The notes under the pieces are model-generated. The model was not told where the DNA came from. It saw only the letters and a program-made list of their open reading frames with translations, and did no database searches. Shown piece by piece: positions 1 through 10,458 of a stretch of DNA of 64,000 nucleotides. Position 1 is the first letter of the stretch. The number at the start of each line of letters is the position of its first letter. The stretch lies in NCBI RefSeq assembly GCF_001278075.1, contig NZ_CP011340.1, positions 7,065,501-7,129,500 on the forward strand. The letters run 5' to 3'. The translations under genes and the position numbers were made by a program. The DNA is from Streptomyces pristinaespiralis (GTDB lineage: Bacteria; Actinomycetota; Actinomycetes; Streptomycetales; Streptomycetaceae).

Positions 1-1636
1 CCACGAGCAGCACCAGCGGGATGATCAGCAAGTTGTCGTGGGTCGTCGCGGCGTCCATGTCGAGCAGCGCCGCCGTGCCGCCGCCCACCTGGGCGTCCGC
101 GTCGGCTACGGCGTGCACGGCGTCCCTGACCTGCTCGACCGTGTTCTTGGCGGCCTGGCTGTCGGCGGGATCCTCGAGCGTGGCCTCGAACAGCACCCGG
201 CCTTCGTGCACGGGCGCGGTACCGGGCGGCAGCCCGAGCGAGGTGGGCACCACACCGGGCGTCGCGGCCACGGCCTCGCCGACCTGACGGGCCTGCCCCG
301 CGTTGCTGATCACCACCAGGGGATCGCCGCTGCCTGCGGGGAAGTACCTGGCCTGGACCTCCTGGCCGGTGATCGAGTCGGGCTTGCCGGTGAACGAATC
401 GGCGTTACGGATGCCCTCCGCCCGCAGTTGTGTCAGCCCCAGTGCGCACACCGCGAGAGCGACGGCCGTGGCACCCCACACCGCTCGCGGCCGGCGGGAG
501 ATCGACCGTCCCGTACGGGCCCAGAAGCCACGCTCGGTGGGCTCGGGAGAGCCCAGGTGCGGGATCACCGGCCAGAAGATCCAGCGGCCGAAGATCACCA
601 GGAGTGCGGGGAACAGCGACAGCATGGCCACGAGGGCTACGGCGACGCCGATGGCGGCGACGGGACCGAGACCGCGCGTGGAGTTCATCTCCGCGGCCAT
701 CAGCACCAGCATGCCGAGGACCACCGTCGCACCGCTCGCGAGCACCGCGGGCCCCGCCCGGTGCAGTGCCAGCGCCATCGCCTCGTGCCGGTCCTCGTGG
801 CGGCGCAGCTCCTCGCGGTAGCGGGCGACCAGCAACAGCGCGTAGTCGGTGCCCGCGCCGAACACGAGGACGGTCAGGATGCCCGCACTCTGACCGTTGA
901 CCGTCAGGTCGGCATGCTCGGCCATCAGATAGATCACGGCCTGGGCGGCGCCGAGGGCCGCGATCACGGAGAAGAGCGGGACCAGCAGCAGCGTCGGACT
1001 GCGGTAGGTGATCAGCAGCATCACGATCACGACGGCCATCGCGGAGAACAGCAACGTCGAATCGATGCCCTCGAAGGCCTCCGAGAAGTCGGCCGAGGTG
1101 CCGCCGGGCCCGGTTACGTGCACCGACAGGCCGCCCGCGCTCTCTCCCGTCTCGGCGCGGATCGAGTCGACGGCGGGGGCGATCCGCTCCCAGCCCTCCT
1201 CGTCCATGGTGATCGGTACGAAGACCTGGGCCGCCCGCGGATCCGCCGGCCGGTCGAACACCGGGCCGCGGGTCTCCGCGCCGCGCACGCCGTGGTCGCG
1301 CAGCTCCTTGACCGCGGTGACGTCCTCGCTGATCCGTTCGCGGTCGGCCGCGGTGAGTCCGTCCTCGCGTGCGTAGACGACGATCGCGGGGATCACCTCG
1401 GGCCGGAAGTCCTCGGCCTCGGTCAGCACCTGGGTGGACTCCGCGCTGCCGGGCAGCCAGGAGGCGGCGTCGTTGTCCTGCGCGTCCGTCAGCTTCTGGG
1501 CCAGGGGTAAGGCCAGCACCATGACCGCCAGCCACAGGACCAGGACGACCCACTTGCTGCGCCGTCCGCAGACGAGGTGCGCGATTCCTCTGCCGGCCGC
1601 CCGCGGGGGTGCCGTGTCGTGTTCCGCGTCCGCCAT
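1..1636 (-). CDS. MMPL-family RND transporter, 3' end outside the window
   Basis: Integral membrane exporter of the MMPL (mycobacterial membrane protein large) branch of the RND superfamily, proton-driven and typically moving lipids or secondary metabolites across the cytoplasmic membrane. About 545 codons are visible. The ATG at 1636 is preceded by GGGAG. A first membrane helix lies near residues 25-43 and a large extracytoplasmic loop follows (about 45-180). A helix cluster then carries the family signature GAGTDYALLLVARYREE near residue 258, and a second extracytoplasmic loop begins near residue 385. The reading frame runs off the left edge in a second helix block, so the C-terminus is missing. 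It is divergent from the downstream epimerase. The substrate cannot be inferred. Confidence 0.93.
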   Translation of the reverse strand, partial: MADAEHDTAPPRAAGRGIAHLVCGRRSKWVVLVLWLAVMVLALPLAQKLTDAQDNDAASWLPGSAESTQVLTEAEDFRPEVIPAIVVYAREDGLTAADRERISEDVTAVKELRDHGVRGAETRGPVFDRPADPRAAQVFVPITMDEEGWERIAPAVDSIRAETGESAGGLSVHVTGPGGTSADFSEAFEGIDSTLLFSAMAVVIVMLLITYRSPTLLLVPLFSVIAALGAAQAVIYLMAEHADLTVNGQSAGILTVLVFGAGTDYALLLVARYREELRRHEDRHEAMALALHRAGPAVLASGATVVLGMLVLMAAEMNSTRGLGPVAAIGVAVALVAMLSLFPALLVIFGRWIFWPVIPHLGSPEPTERGFWARTGRSISRRPRAVWGATAVALAVCALGLTQLRAEGIRNADSFTGKPDSITGQEVQARYFPAGSGDPLVVISNAGQARQVGEAVAATPGVVPTSLGLPPGTAPVHEGRVLFEATLEDPADSQAAKNTVEQVRDAVHAVADADAQVGGGTAALLDMDAATTHDNLLIIPLVLLV

Positions 1637-1773
1637 GACGCTCCCGTATCTGACTCTGCGGGGGACCGAATCGCCGGAATTGCGGGGGGCTGGGCCGGTC
1701 CGGTTTCTCGTTGGTCCATACCGAGTGCCGTCCCGGGGAGGGGAAGTGCCCAAGGACATGGCAGTCTTGGCGC

Positions 1774-2460
1774 ATGGCCGTTCAGATCAACCCCAGTATC
1801 CTCTCCGCGGACTTCTCGCGCCTGGCGGAGGAGGCCAAGGCCGTCGAGGGTGCCGACTGGCTCCACGTCGACGTGATGGACAACCACTTCGTGCCCAACC
1901 TCACCCTGGGCGTACCGGTCGTCGAGTCGCTCGCGAAGGCGACGGACACCCCGCTGGACTGCCATCTGATGATCGAGGACCCCGACCGCTGGGCTCCCCG
2001 GTACATCGAGGCGGGGGCCGGGTCGGTCACCTTCCACGTCGAGGCCGCCGCCGCCCCCGTGCGGCTGGCCCGCGAGATCAGGGCGAAGGGCGCGCGGGCC
2101 TCGATGGCACTCAGGCCGGCCACCCCGATCGAGCCGTACGAGGATCTGCTGCCCGAGCTCGACATGCTCCTGATCATGACCGTGGAGCCCGGCTTCGGTG
2201 GTCAGGCGTTCCTCGACATCATGCTGCCGAAGATCCGTCGCACCCGGGAGCTCATCTCCAAGCACGGCCTCCAGCTGTGGCTGCAGGTCGACGGCGGGGT
2301 GTCGGCGTCGACGATCGAGCAGTGCGCGGAGGCGGGCGCCGACGTGTTCGTGGCTGGCTCCGCCGTCTACGGTGCGGACGATCCCGCGGAGGCGGTGCGC
2401 AAACTGCGTGACCAGGCGGCGGCGGTGACCGCTTCCGCGGCCTGGGCGTGCGGGCACTGA
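1774..2460 (+). CDS. rpe: ribulose-phosphate 3-epimerase
   Basis: Cytosolic TIM-barrel enzyme of the pentose phosphate pathway that interconverts D-ribulose 5-phosphate and D-xylulose 5-phosphate. The 228-residue product has the usual family length. Visible motifs are PSILSADF at the N-terminus, the metal and catalytic segment [12 protein letters not shown] (from residue 31), HLMIEDP, the phosphate loop EPGFGGQ and the late catalytic VDGG. An in-frame ATG exists 63 bases upstream, but [14 protein letters not shown] matches the normal N-terminus of the family, so 1774 is chosen. The gene is followed on the same strand by a sugar-binding type regulator. Confidence 0.97.
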   Translation: MAVQINPSILSADFSRLAEEAKAVEGADWLHVDVMDNHFVPNLTLGVPVVESLAKATDTPLDCHLMIEDPDRWAPRYIEAGAGSVTFHVEAAAAPVRLAREIRAKGARASMALRPATPIEPYEDLLPELDMLLIMTVEPGFGGQAFLDIMLPKIRRTRELISKHGLQLWLQVDGGVSASTIEQCAEAGADVFVAGSAVYGADDPAEAVRKLRDQAAAVTASAAWACGH

Positions 2461-2570
2461 ACCGTGCCCGCGCTTGTTCAACCGATGTTGGCCCGGCAGG
2501 GCTGATCAAGGCCACACGGATCTGACAGGATGGCGGATCCGGAGTGTGTACAGCGGCAAGTTTGTACGGC

Positions 2571-5235
<2,665 letters not shown>

Positions 5236-5248
5236 CCCGCGGTCACAT

Positions 5249-5292
5249 GGTCCGGCCCTCCGAGGATGTGGGGGCCGGACCTTGTGTGTTTT
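5249..5292 (+). terminator. intrinsic terminator of guaB1
   Basis: Perfect 10-bp stem: GGTCCGGCCC at 5249-5258 pairs with GGGCCGGACC at 5272-5281. A T-rich tract (TTGTGTGTTTT) follows. It lies 13 bases after the guaB1 stop codon. Confidence 0.8.
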
Positions 5293-5376
5293 CGGCCAAC
5301 TCAACTTTGTACGCATGTGGCACGGGGTCCCGGGTAGGCGCTTCTTCGCACTGACATCGGAGCAGGGGAGGACGAA

Positions 5377-6252
5377 GTGTCCACGGCGAGCACGGTCCCG
5401 ACCGAACTCACGCGGCCTGAAGCGCAGCGCCCGGAAATCGTGGAGCTGGGGCTTCCGGCAGTGGAGAACCCGGGGGAGGTTGCACCCAAGGACGCACGTG
5501 AGATCTCGAAGTCATTCTTCGTGCGGCTTGCCTCTCTCGAGGAAGGCACCCACGAATACCAATACGTGCGCAACACCCTGATCGAGCTCAACCTGGCCCT
5601 CGTGAAGTACGCCGCGGGCCGGTTCCGCAACCGCGCGGAGCAGATGGAGGACATCATCCAGGTCGGCACGATCGGCCTGATCAAGGCGATCGACCGCTTC
5701 GAGCTCAGCCGTGAGGTGGAGTTCGCGACGTTCGCCGTCCCGTACATCATCGGCGAGATCAAGCGCTTCTTCCGCGACACCAGCTGGGCCGTGCACGTCC
5801 CGCGCCGGCTCCAGGAACTGAGGATCGACCTGGCCAAGGCCGTCGACGAGCTCTCGCAGAAGCTCGACCACACGCCCACCACGGCCGAACTCGCGGAACA
5901 CCTCGGGATGGACGAGGAAGAGATCATCGAGGGTGTGGTCGCGAGCAACGGTTACACGGCCGGTTCCATCGACATGCCGATGGACGACGCCTCCGACCAC
6001 GGGGCCGTGCCGCTGTCCGACCGGCTGGGCGCACCGGACGCCGAACTGGAGATCGCTGAGAACGTGCAGGCGCTGAAGCCGCTGATCGAGGAGCTCGACG
6101 AGCGCGACCGGCAGATCCTCCAGATGCGGTTCGGCGAGGAGATGACGCAGTCGGAGATCGGCGCGGAGCTCGGCGTCTCCCAGATGCATGTCTCCCGGTT
6201 GCTGTCACGGATCACCGCACGGCTTCGTGAAGGTCTGCTCGTCGTGGAGTGA
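5377..6252 (+). CDS. SigB/SigF/SigG-subfamily RNA polymerase sigma factor
   Basis: Alternative sigma factor of the general-stress or development type. The 291-residue product has region 2 (about residues 65-135, with DIIQVGTIGLIKAIDRFE and FATFAVPYIIGEIKRF), region 3 (about 140-215) and region 4 (about 235-285, ending TQSEIGAELGVSQMHVSRLL). Region 1.1 is absent, as expected. The GTG start at 5377 has a strong GGGGAGGAC Shine-Dalgarno. Streptomyces carry many paralogues of this subfamily, so no symbol is given. No recognisable anti-sigma or anti-anti-sigma gene is co-transcribed. The nearest ATPase-fold protein is encoded convergently. Confidence 0.93.
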   Translation: MSTASTVPTELTRPEAQRPEIVELGLPAVENPGEVAPKDAREISKSFFVRLASLEEGTHEYQYVRNTLIELNLALVKYAAGRFRNRAEQMEDIIQVGTIGLIKAIDRFELSREVEFATFAVPYIIGEIKRFFRDTSWAVHVPRRLQELRIDLAKAVDELSQKLDHTPTTAELAEHLGMDEEEIIEGVVASNGYTAGSIDMPMDDASDHGAVPLSDRLGAPDAELEIAENVQALKPLIEELDERDRQILQMRFGEEMTQSEIGAELGVSQMHVSRLLSRITARLREGLLVVE

Positions 6253-6348
6253 CCCGTGCGGTACGGGCGGGCGGCCGTGGTCGCCCGCCGAACTGCGCCG
6301 CCCGGACCGGACAGGGCGGCGGCAAGAGAGTGGACCCCCCCACGGGTG

Positions 6349-6386
6349 GAAGCGGCGTCCTGGCCGCCAGGGCGCCGCTTCTGTTT
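6349..6386. terminator. strong bidirectional hairpin between convergent genes
   Basis: A 15-bp stem (6349-6363 with 6367-6381, one G-U wobble) closed by a 3-base loop, followed by TGTTT on the plus strand. It lies between the sigma factor gene and the convergent ATP-binding protein gene and could serve both. Confidence 0.8.
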
Positions 6387-6512
6387 CCGTGGGTCGTGTG
6401 CCGCTTCGCCGTGCGCGTCGTCCGCTCCGGCCTGCGCCGTGCCCCGGCAGGTCGCCGGATCCTGACGGACGCACAGAACCGGCGGGCGGAGGAGCGGGCT
6501 AGCCTGTGCCGG

Positions 6513-6917
6513 TCAGCAGCCGGCCGTGGCGGGGCGCGCCCAAGTCGCCCGGATGCTCTTGCCGTCGGGGAGCGGACAGACCTCCACACGGCCGGCGAGC
6601 CGCTGCACCATGTGCCATCCGAAACCGCCGCCGCCCGCGAGGTCCGGCTGGCGGGGGACCGGCGGCAGCGGGCTGGAGTCGTCCATCTGGACGATCAGGG
6701 TGTCGTGTCCGGCCGTCAGACGCAGCCGCCACCAGCCGGCGGTGTGGCGCACAGCGTTGGTGACGAGCTCGGAGACGACCAGCAGCACCGCGTCCGCGTC
6801 GGCCCACGCGCAGTGCTGCCGCAGGAACTCCGCGGTGGCCGTACGGGCACCCGCGCTGTGCCTGCTCTCCTGATGGGGTGATTCCTCGATCACCACCTGC
6901 GGCTGTGTGTTCATCAT
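6513..6917 (-). CDS. ATP-binding protein of the HATPase_c / RsbW-like family
   Basis: Small single-domain GHKL ATPase-fold protein of about 134 residues, abundant in Streptomyces and related to anti-sigma kinases of the RsbW/SpoIIAB type. The N-box is VVSELVTNAVRHT (about residues 47-59) and the glycine box GGGGFGWHMVQRLA is near residues 95-108. Three clustered ATGs (6926, 6917, 6914) are possible starts. GCGAG precedes the middle one, which is used here. It is convergent with a SigB/SigF-type sigma factor gene. That makes an anti-sigma role thinkable, but most such proteins have no assigned partner. Confidence 0.82.
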   Translation of the reverse strand: MMNTQPQVVIEESPHQESRHSAGARTATAEFLRQHCAWADADAVLLVVSELVTNAVRHTAGWWRLRLTAGHDTLIVQMDDSSPLPPVPRQPDLAGGGGFGWHMVQRLAGRVEVCPLPDGKSIRATWARPATAGC

Positions 6918-7281
6918 CGCTCGCATACCCAGAAGTCGCGTGAGTATCAACCCCGCGCTCCGGTATCTCACACAACGATGGGGAGCGCCGGGGTTTCCGA
7001 CGGTTCGGTGGCCGGACGGCCGAGGCGGTCATGACGCTCATGTTTCACCGGAGCGCAATGTTTCCCCGTGGCTCCCGTCAGCGCGCAATGATCGGCCGCC
7101 GATGCGCAACAACGGTGCATTACGGCTGTGAGCAGCGGACTCGTAGGCTCGACCCCCGTACCAGGAGTGGCGGTGACCGTCTGCTCGGCGGTTCCCTCAC
7201 CCATGCGCGGGCTCCTTCTGCCTGCCCGCGGGCCGCCGTCGGGCCGTCCCGCCGACCCGCAGCGATGAAGGAGCCAACGAC
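6918..7281. other. divergent promoter region of the ATP-binding protein and the permease
   Basis: 364 bases without a convincing gene. The right half contains three copies of a GCGCAA motif (7053, 7081, 7102), listed separately, ahead of the permease start. The left half should hold the promoter of the ATP-binding protein. Short open frames here have no family resemblance and poor codon use. Confidence 0.6.
7053..7108. promoter_or_regulatory. three GCGCAA repeats upstream of the amino-acid permease
   Basis: GCGCAATG at 7053, GCGCAATGATCG at 7081 and GCGCAACAACGG at 7102, spaced 28 and 21 bases. A matching set with similar spacing precedes the nitrilase/monooxygenase operon at 9431-9490. The Lrp-type regulator encoded between the two promoters is the obvious candidate ligand, since Lrp proteins bind phased sites as oligomers. 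This is an inference. Confidence 0.45.
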
Positions 7282-8736
7282 GTGCTGGACCAAGGCGCAG
7301 CGCCACCGACGACCGAGCCGTCGAACGGAAGAGGCCGGGGGACCGCGGCCCGGCTGATGCGAAGGAAGCCGGTCGAGCGGCTGGTCGCGGAAGGCGGGCA
7401 GGGCGAGGGCGGTGCGCTGCGCCGCTCGCTGTCCATGTGGCAGCTGACCATGATCAGCATCGGTGCCACACTCGGCACCGGCATCTTCGTCGTACTCGGC
7501 GAGGCGGTCCCCGAGGCGGGCCCCGCCGTCACCGTCTCGTTCGTGATCGCCGGTCTGACCGCGCTCTTCTCGGCCCTCTCCTACGCGGAGCTGGCCGGCA
7601 CCATCCCGGTCTCCGGCTCCTCCTACTCGTACGCCTACGCCACCATGGGCGAGCTCGTCGCCTGGGTCTGCGGCTGGTGCCTCATCCTCGAGTACGGCGT
7701 CTCCGTCGCCGCCGTGGCGGTCGGCTGGGGCGAGTACCTCAACGAACTCCTCGCCGGCACCATCGGCGTCACCATCCCGGACGCCCTGTCGGCGCCTCCC
7801 GGCGACGGCGGGTTCTTCAACCTGCCCGCCCTCCTCGTCGTGCTGCTCGCCATGGTGTTCCTGCTCGGCGGGGCCCGCGAGAGCGCCCGTGCCAACACCG
7901 TCATGGTCGTGGTGAAGATCGCCGCCCTGGTGCTGTTCTGCGCCGTCGGCGTCCAGGGCTTCCGCAGCGGCAACTACGAGAACTTCATGCCGCTGGGCAT
8001 GGCGGGCGTCAGCGCCGCCGGAGCGTCGCTGTTCTTCTCGTACATCGGTTTCGACGCCGCCTCCACGGCCGGCGAGGAGGCCAAGAACCCCCAGCGCGAC
8101 CTGCCGCGCGCCATCATGCTGTCCCTGCTGATCGTCACGGCGCTGTACGTGCTCGTCGCGGCCGTCGCCGTCGGCGCCCGCCCCTGGGAGGGCTTCGGCG
8201 AGTCCGAGGCCGCGCTCGCCGGGATCATGGAGGACGTCACCGGGCAGAGCTTCTGGGCCGTGCTGCTCGCCGCGGGCGCCGTCATCGCCATCGCCAGCGT
8301 CGTGCTGACGGTGCTCTACGGCCAGACCCGCATCCTGTTCGCCATGTCGCGCGACGGCCTGGTGCCCAAGGTGTTCTCGCGGGTGCACGCCAGGAGCGGC
8401 GCGCCCCGCGCCAACACGGTCCTCGTCTCGCTGTTCTGCGGTGTGCTCGCCGCCGCCGTGCCGCTGGGCCGGCTGGCCGACGCCACGAGCATCGGAACCC
8501 TGTTCGCGTTCGCGCTGGTCAACGTAGCCGTCGTCGTGCTGCGCCGGACCCGCCCGGACATGAAGCGGACCTTCCGGGTGCCGCTGTCGCCGCTCTTCCC
8601 GGTGATCGGCTTCGGGTTCTGCGTGTGGATGATGTTCAGCCTCGACACCATCACCTGGATCGTGTTCGGGGTCTGGATGGCGGTGGGCCTGGCCGTCTAC
8701 TTCGGCTACGGCATGCGCAGGTCCGCACTGCGGTGA
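7282..8736 (+). CDS. APC-superfamily amino acid permease (cationic amino acid transporter type)
   Basis: Cytoplasmic-membrane amino acid permease with 484 residues and about 12 hydrophobic helices. The first helix segment SIGATLGTGIFVVLGE carries the APC substrate-binding GTGIF motif, and SYIGFDAASTAGEEAKNPQRDLPRAI is the conserved internal segment of the CAT/YfnA subfamily (written here in part: GFDAASTAGEEAKNPQ). The start is GTG with GAAGGAG eight bases upstream. The following genes encode an Lrp regulator, an amidase-type nitrilase and a flavin amino acid monooxygenase, which suggests uptake of an amino acid for that short catabolic route. The specific substrate is not visible. Confidence 0.92.
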   Translation: MLDQGAAPPTTEPSNGRGRGTAARLMRRKPVERLVAEGGQGEGGALRRSLSMWQLTMISIGATLGTGIFVVLGEAVPEAGPAVTVSFVIAGLTALFSALSYAELAGTIPVSGSSYSYAYATMGELVAWVCGWCLILEYGVSVAAVAVGWGEYLNELLAGTIGVTIPDALSAPPGDGGFFNLPALLVVLLAMVFLLGGARESARANTVMVVVKIAALVLFCAVGVQGFRSGNYENFMPLGMAGVSAAGASLFFSYIGFDAASTAGEEAKNPQRDLPRAIMLSLLIVTALYVLVAAVAVGARPWEGFGESEAALAGIMEDVTGQSFWAVLLAAGAVIAIASVVLTVLYGQTRILFAMSRDGLVPKVFSRVHARSGAPRANTVLVSLFCGVLAAAVPLGRLADATSIGTLFAFALVNVAVVVLRRTRPDMKRTFRVPLSPLFPVIGFGFCVWMMFSLDTITWIVFGVWMAVGLAVYFGYGMRRSALR

Positions 8737-8830
8737 GGCCGCGCCAGGGGCACACGCCCGCATCCCTGATGGATACTGTCCTGACCAGGGAGCCGCTGCT
8801 CCCCGGCACGGACCGAGCATGGTGTGAAAG

Positions 8831-9283
8831 TTGCTGAACGACCTCGACGAGCGCATCGTCCATGCCCTGGCGGAGGACGCCCGCCGCTCCTACGCGGACA
8901 TCGGCTCGATGGTGGGGCTCTCCGCCCCGGCGGTGAAACGACGGGTGGACCGGCTGCGCGCCGAGGGCGCCATCACCGGTTTCACCGTGCGGGTCGACCC
9001 CAAGGCGCTCGGCTGGGCGACCGAGGGGTTCATCGAGATCTTCTGCAGCCGCAACACCTCTCCCGAGGCGATCGAGCGCGGGCTCAAGCGCTACCCGGAG
9101 ATCGCGTCCGCCTCCACCGTCACCGGTGAGGCGGACGCGATCGTCCAGGTCTTCGCCTCCGACATGCGCCACTTCGAGCGGGTGCTCGAACGCATCGCGG
9201 GTGAGCCGTTCGTGGAGCGCACCAAGTCCGTCCTGGTGCTCTCCCCGCTGCTGCGGCGGTTCTCCTCCGGCGCTCCCGCGTAA
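8831..9283 (+). CDS. Lrp/AsnC-family transcriptional regulator
   Basis: Feast/famine regulator of 150 residues. It has an N-terminal helix-turn-helix (about residues 4-45, SYADIGSMVGLSAPAVKRRV) and a C-terminal RAM domain that in this family binds amino acids and mediates oligomerisation (SASTVTGEADAIVQVF). The start is taken as TTG at 8831 because MLNDLDERIVHAL is the usual Lrp N-terminus. Ribosome-binding sequence is weak, so leaderless or alternative initiation is possible. It sits between an amino acid permease and an amino acid oxidation operon, the classical setting for local Lrp control. Confidence 0.9.
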   Translation: MLNDLDERIVHALAEDARRSYADIGSMVGLSAPAVKRRVDRLRAEGAITGFTVRVDPKALGWATEGFIEIFCSRNTSPEAIERGLKRYPEIASASTVTGEADAIVQVFASDMRHFERVLERIAGEPFVERTKSVLVLSPLLRRFSSGAPA

Positions 9284-9296
9284 GCCGCACGGCTCT

Positions 9297-9327
9297 CGGG
9301 GCGGCCCGGCTCCCCGGGGCCGCCCCG
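9297..9327 (+). terminator. hairpin terminator after the Lrp gene
   Basis: 11-bp perfect stem, CGGGGCGGCCC at 9297-9307 with GGGCCGCCCCG at 9317-9327 and a 9-base loop, located 14 bases after the Lrp stop codon. It has no U-tract, as is common for Streptomyces hairpins. Confidence 0.7.
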
Positions 9328-9430
9328 ACGCCCGATCCGCTGGTGAGCGCCCTGCGGGGCGCACCTGCGGGTGACCGGAGCGCGACGCACGGTGGCCCGC
9401 CGGGCCCGTCCGCCGATCGGCCCGCGGGCC

Positions 9431-9490
9431 GCGCAACGAATCGCCGACATCGGCCCGAACGACGCAACACATCGACCGTCCGCGCGCAAC
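9431..9490. promoter_or_regulatory. GCGCAAC repeats upstream of the nitrilase/monooxygenase operon
   Basis: GCGCAACGAATCG at 9431, ACGCAACACATCG at 9462 and GCGCAACGCTCG at 9484, spaced 31 and 22 bases. The last copy lies about 80 bases before the nitrilase start. The motif and near-helical spacing mirror the set upstream of the permease at 7053-7108, which points to one regulator acting on both promoters, most simply the Lrp protein encoded between them. Confidence 0.45.
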
Positions 9491-9572
9491 GCTCGCGCCT
9501 TGTCCCGGCCGATCGCCGGACCGTACCTTCATAGACGTCTCCCGTTCACCCGTCCCATGCCCGAGGTCACCC

Positions 9573-10394
9573 ATGCCCCTGCGCACCGCCCTGCTCCAGA
9601 GTTCCGGCCGTCCGGGCTCGGTGGCGGAGAACCTGAAGGTGCTCGACGAGGCCGCGGGCCGGGCCGCCGAGGCCGGTGCGGGGCTGCTCGTCTGCCCCGA
9701 GATGTTCCTCACCGGATACGCGATCGGTGACGACGTGCCGACGCTGGCCGAGCGCGCGGACGGGCCCGGCGCGCTCGCCGTCGCCGACATCGCCGTACGC
9801 CACGGCATCGCGGTGCTCTACGGCTACCCCGAGCGGGCGGACGACGGAAGCGGCACGGCAGACGACCCGGGAGTCGTCCACAACTCCGCCCAGCTGATCG
9901 ACGCGTCAGGGCAGCGCCTCGCGAACTACCGCAAGACGCACCTCTTCGGCTGCTTCGAGCAGCGGTGGTTCACCCCGGGTGAGGAGAGCGTCGTCCAGGC
10001 CGAACTCGACGGCATCCGCATCGGCATGCTGATCTGCTACGACGTGGAGTTCCCCGAGAACGTCCGCGCCCACGCCCTGGCCGGCACCGATCTGCTGCTG
10101 GTCCCGACCGCGCAGATGCACCCCTTCCAGTTCGTCGCCGAGTCCCTGGTCCCGGTCCGCGCCTTCGAGAGCCAGATGTACGTCGCGTACGTCAACAGGA
10201 CCGGCCCGGAAGGCGAGTTCGAGTTCGTCGGCCTCAGCTGTCTCGCCGCCCCCGACGGCACGGTGCGCACCCGCGCCGGCCGTGGGGAGGAGCTCGTCAT
10301 CGGCGAGGTCGACCCGGAGCTGCTCAGCGCCTCGCGCGAGACGAATCCGTATCTGCGTGACCGGCGGCCGGGCCTGTACGGCTCGCTGACCTGA
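9573..10394 (+). CDS. nitrilase-superfamily carbon-nitrogen hydrolase (probable amidase)
   Basis: Cytosolic enzyme of 273 residues with the complete nitrilase-superfamily triad: Glu43 in CPEMFLTGY, Lys121 in YRKTHLF and Cys155 in LICYDVEFPE. Members hydrolyse amides, carbamoyl compounds or nitriles to the acid and ammonia. The C-terminus RRPGLYGSL is typical of the carbon-nitrogen hydrolase branch. It is followed 64 bases later by a flavin amino acid monooxygenase. Relatives of that enzyme turn aromatic amino acids into arylacetamides, so hydrolysis of indole-3-acetamide or phenylacetamide is the simplest proposed role (inference). Confidence 0.9.
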   Translation: MPLRTALLQSSGRPGSVAENLKVLDEAAGRAAEAGAGLLVCPEMFLTGYAIGDDVPTLAERADGPGALAVADIAVRHGIAVLYGYPERADDGSGTADDPGVVHNSAQLIDASGQRLANYRKTHLFGCFEQRWFTPGEESVVQAELDGIRIGMLICYDVEFPENVRAHALAGTDLLLVPTAQMHPFQFVAESLVPVRAFESQMYVAYVNRTGPEGEFEFVGLSCLAAPDGTVRTRAGRGEELVIGEVDPELLSASRETNPYLRDRRPGLYGSLT

Positions 10395-10458
10395 CGCCCG
10401 CCGGCCCCGCCTCCCCGCCCCACCGCTTCGCCCTTTCCCCGCAAGGAGTCCGTACCCC

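Noticed and set aside
38..1510. 490-residue open frame on the plus strand
   Set aside because: Antisense to the MMPL transporter, which has clear family motifs and a membrane topology; the plus frame is His/Arg-rich with no family resemblance.
7120..8856. 578-residue minus-strand frame
   Set aside because: Antisense to the amino acid permease; composition (His, Asp, Gly, Arg) is typical of an antisense frame.
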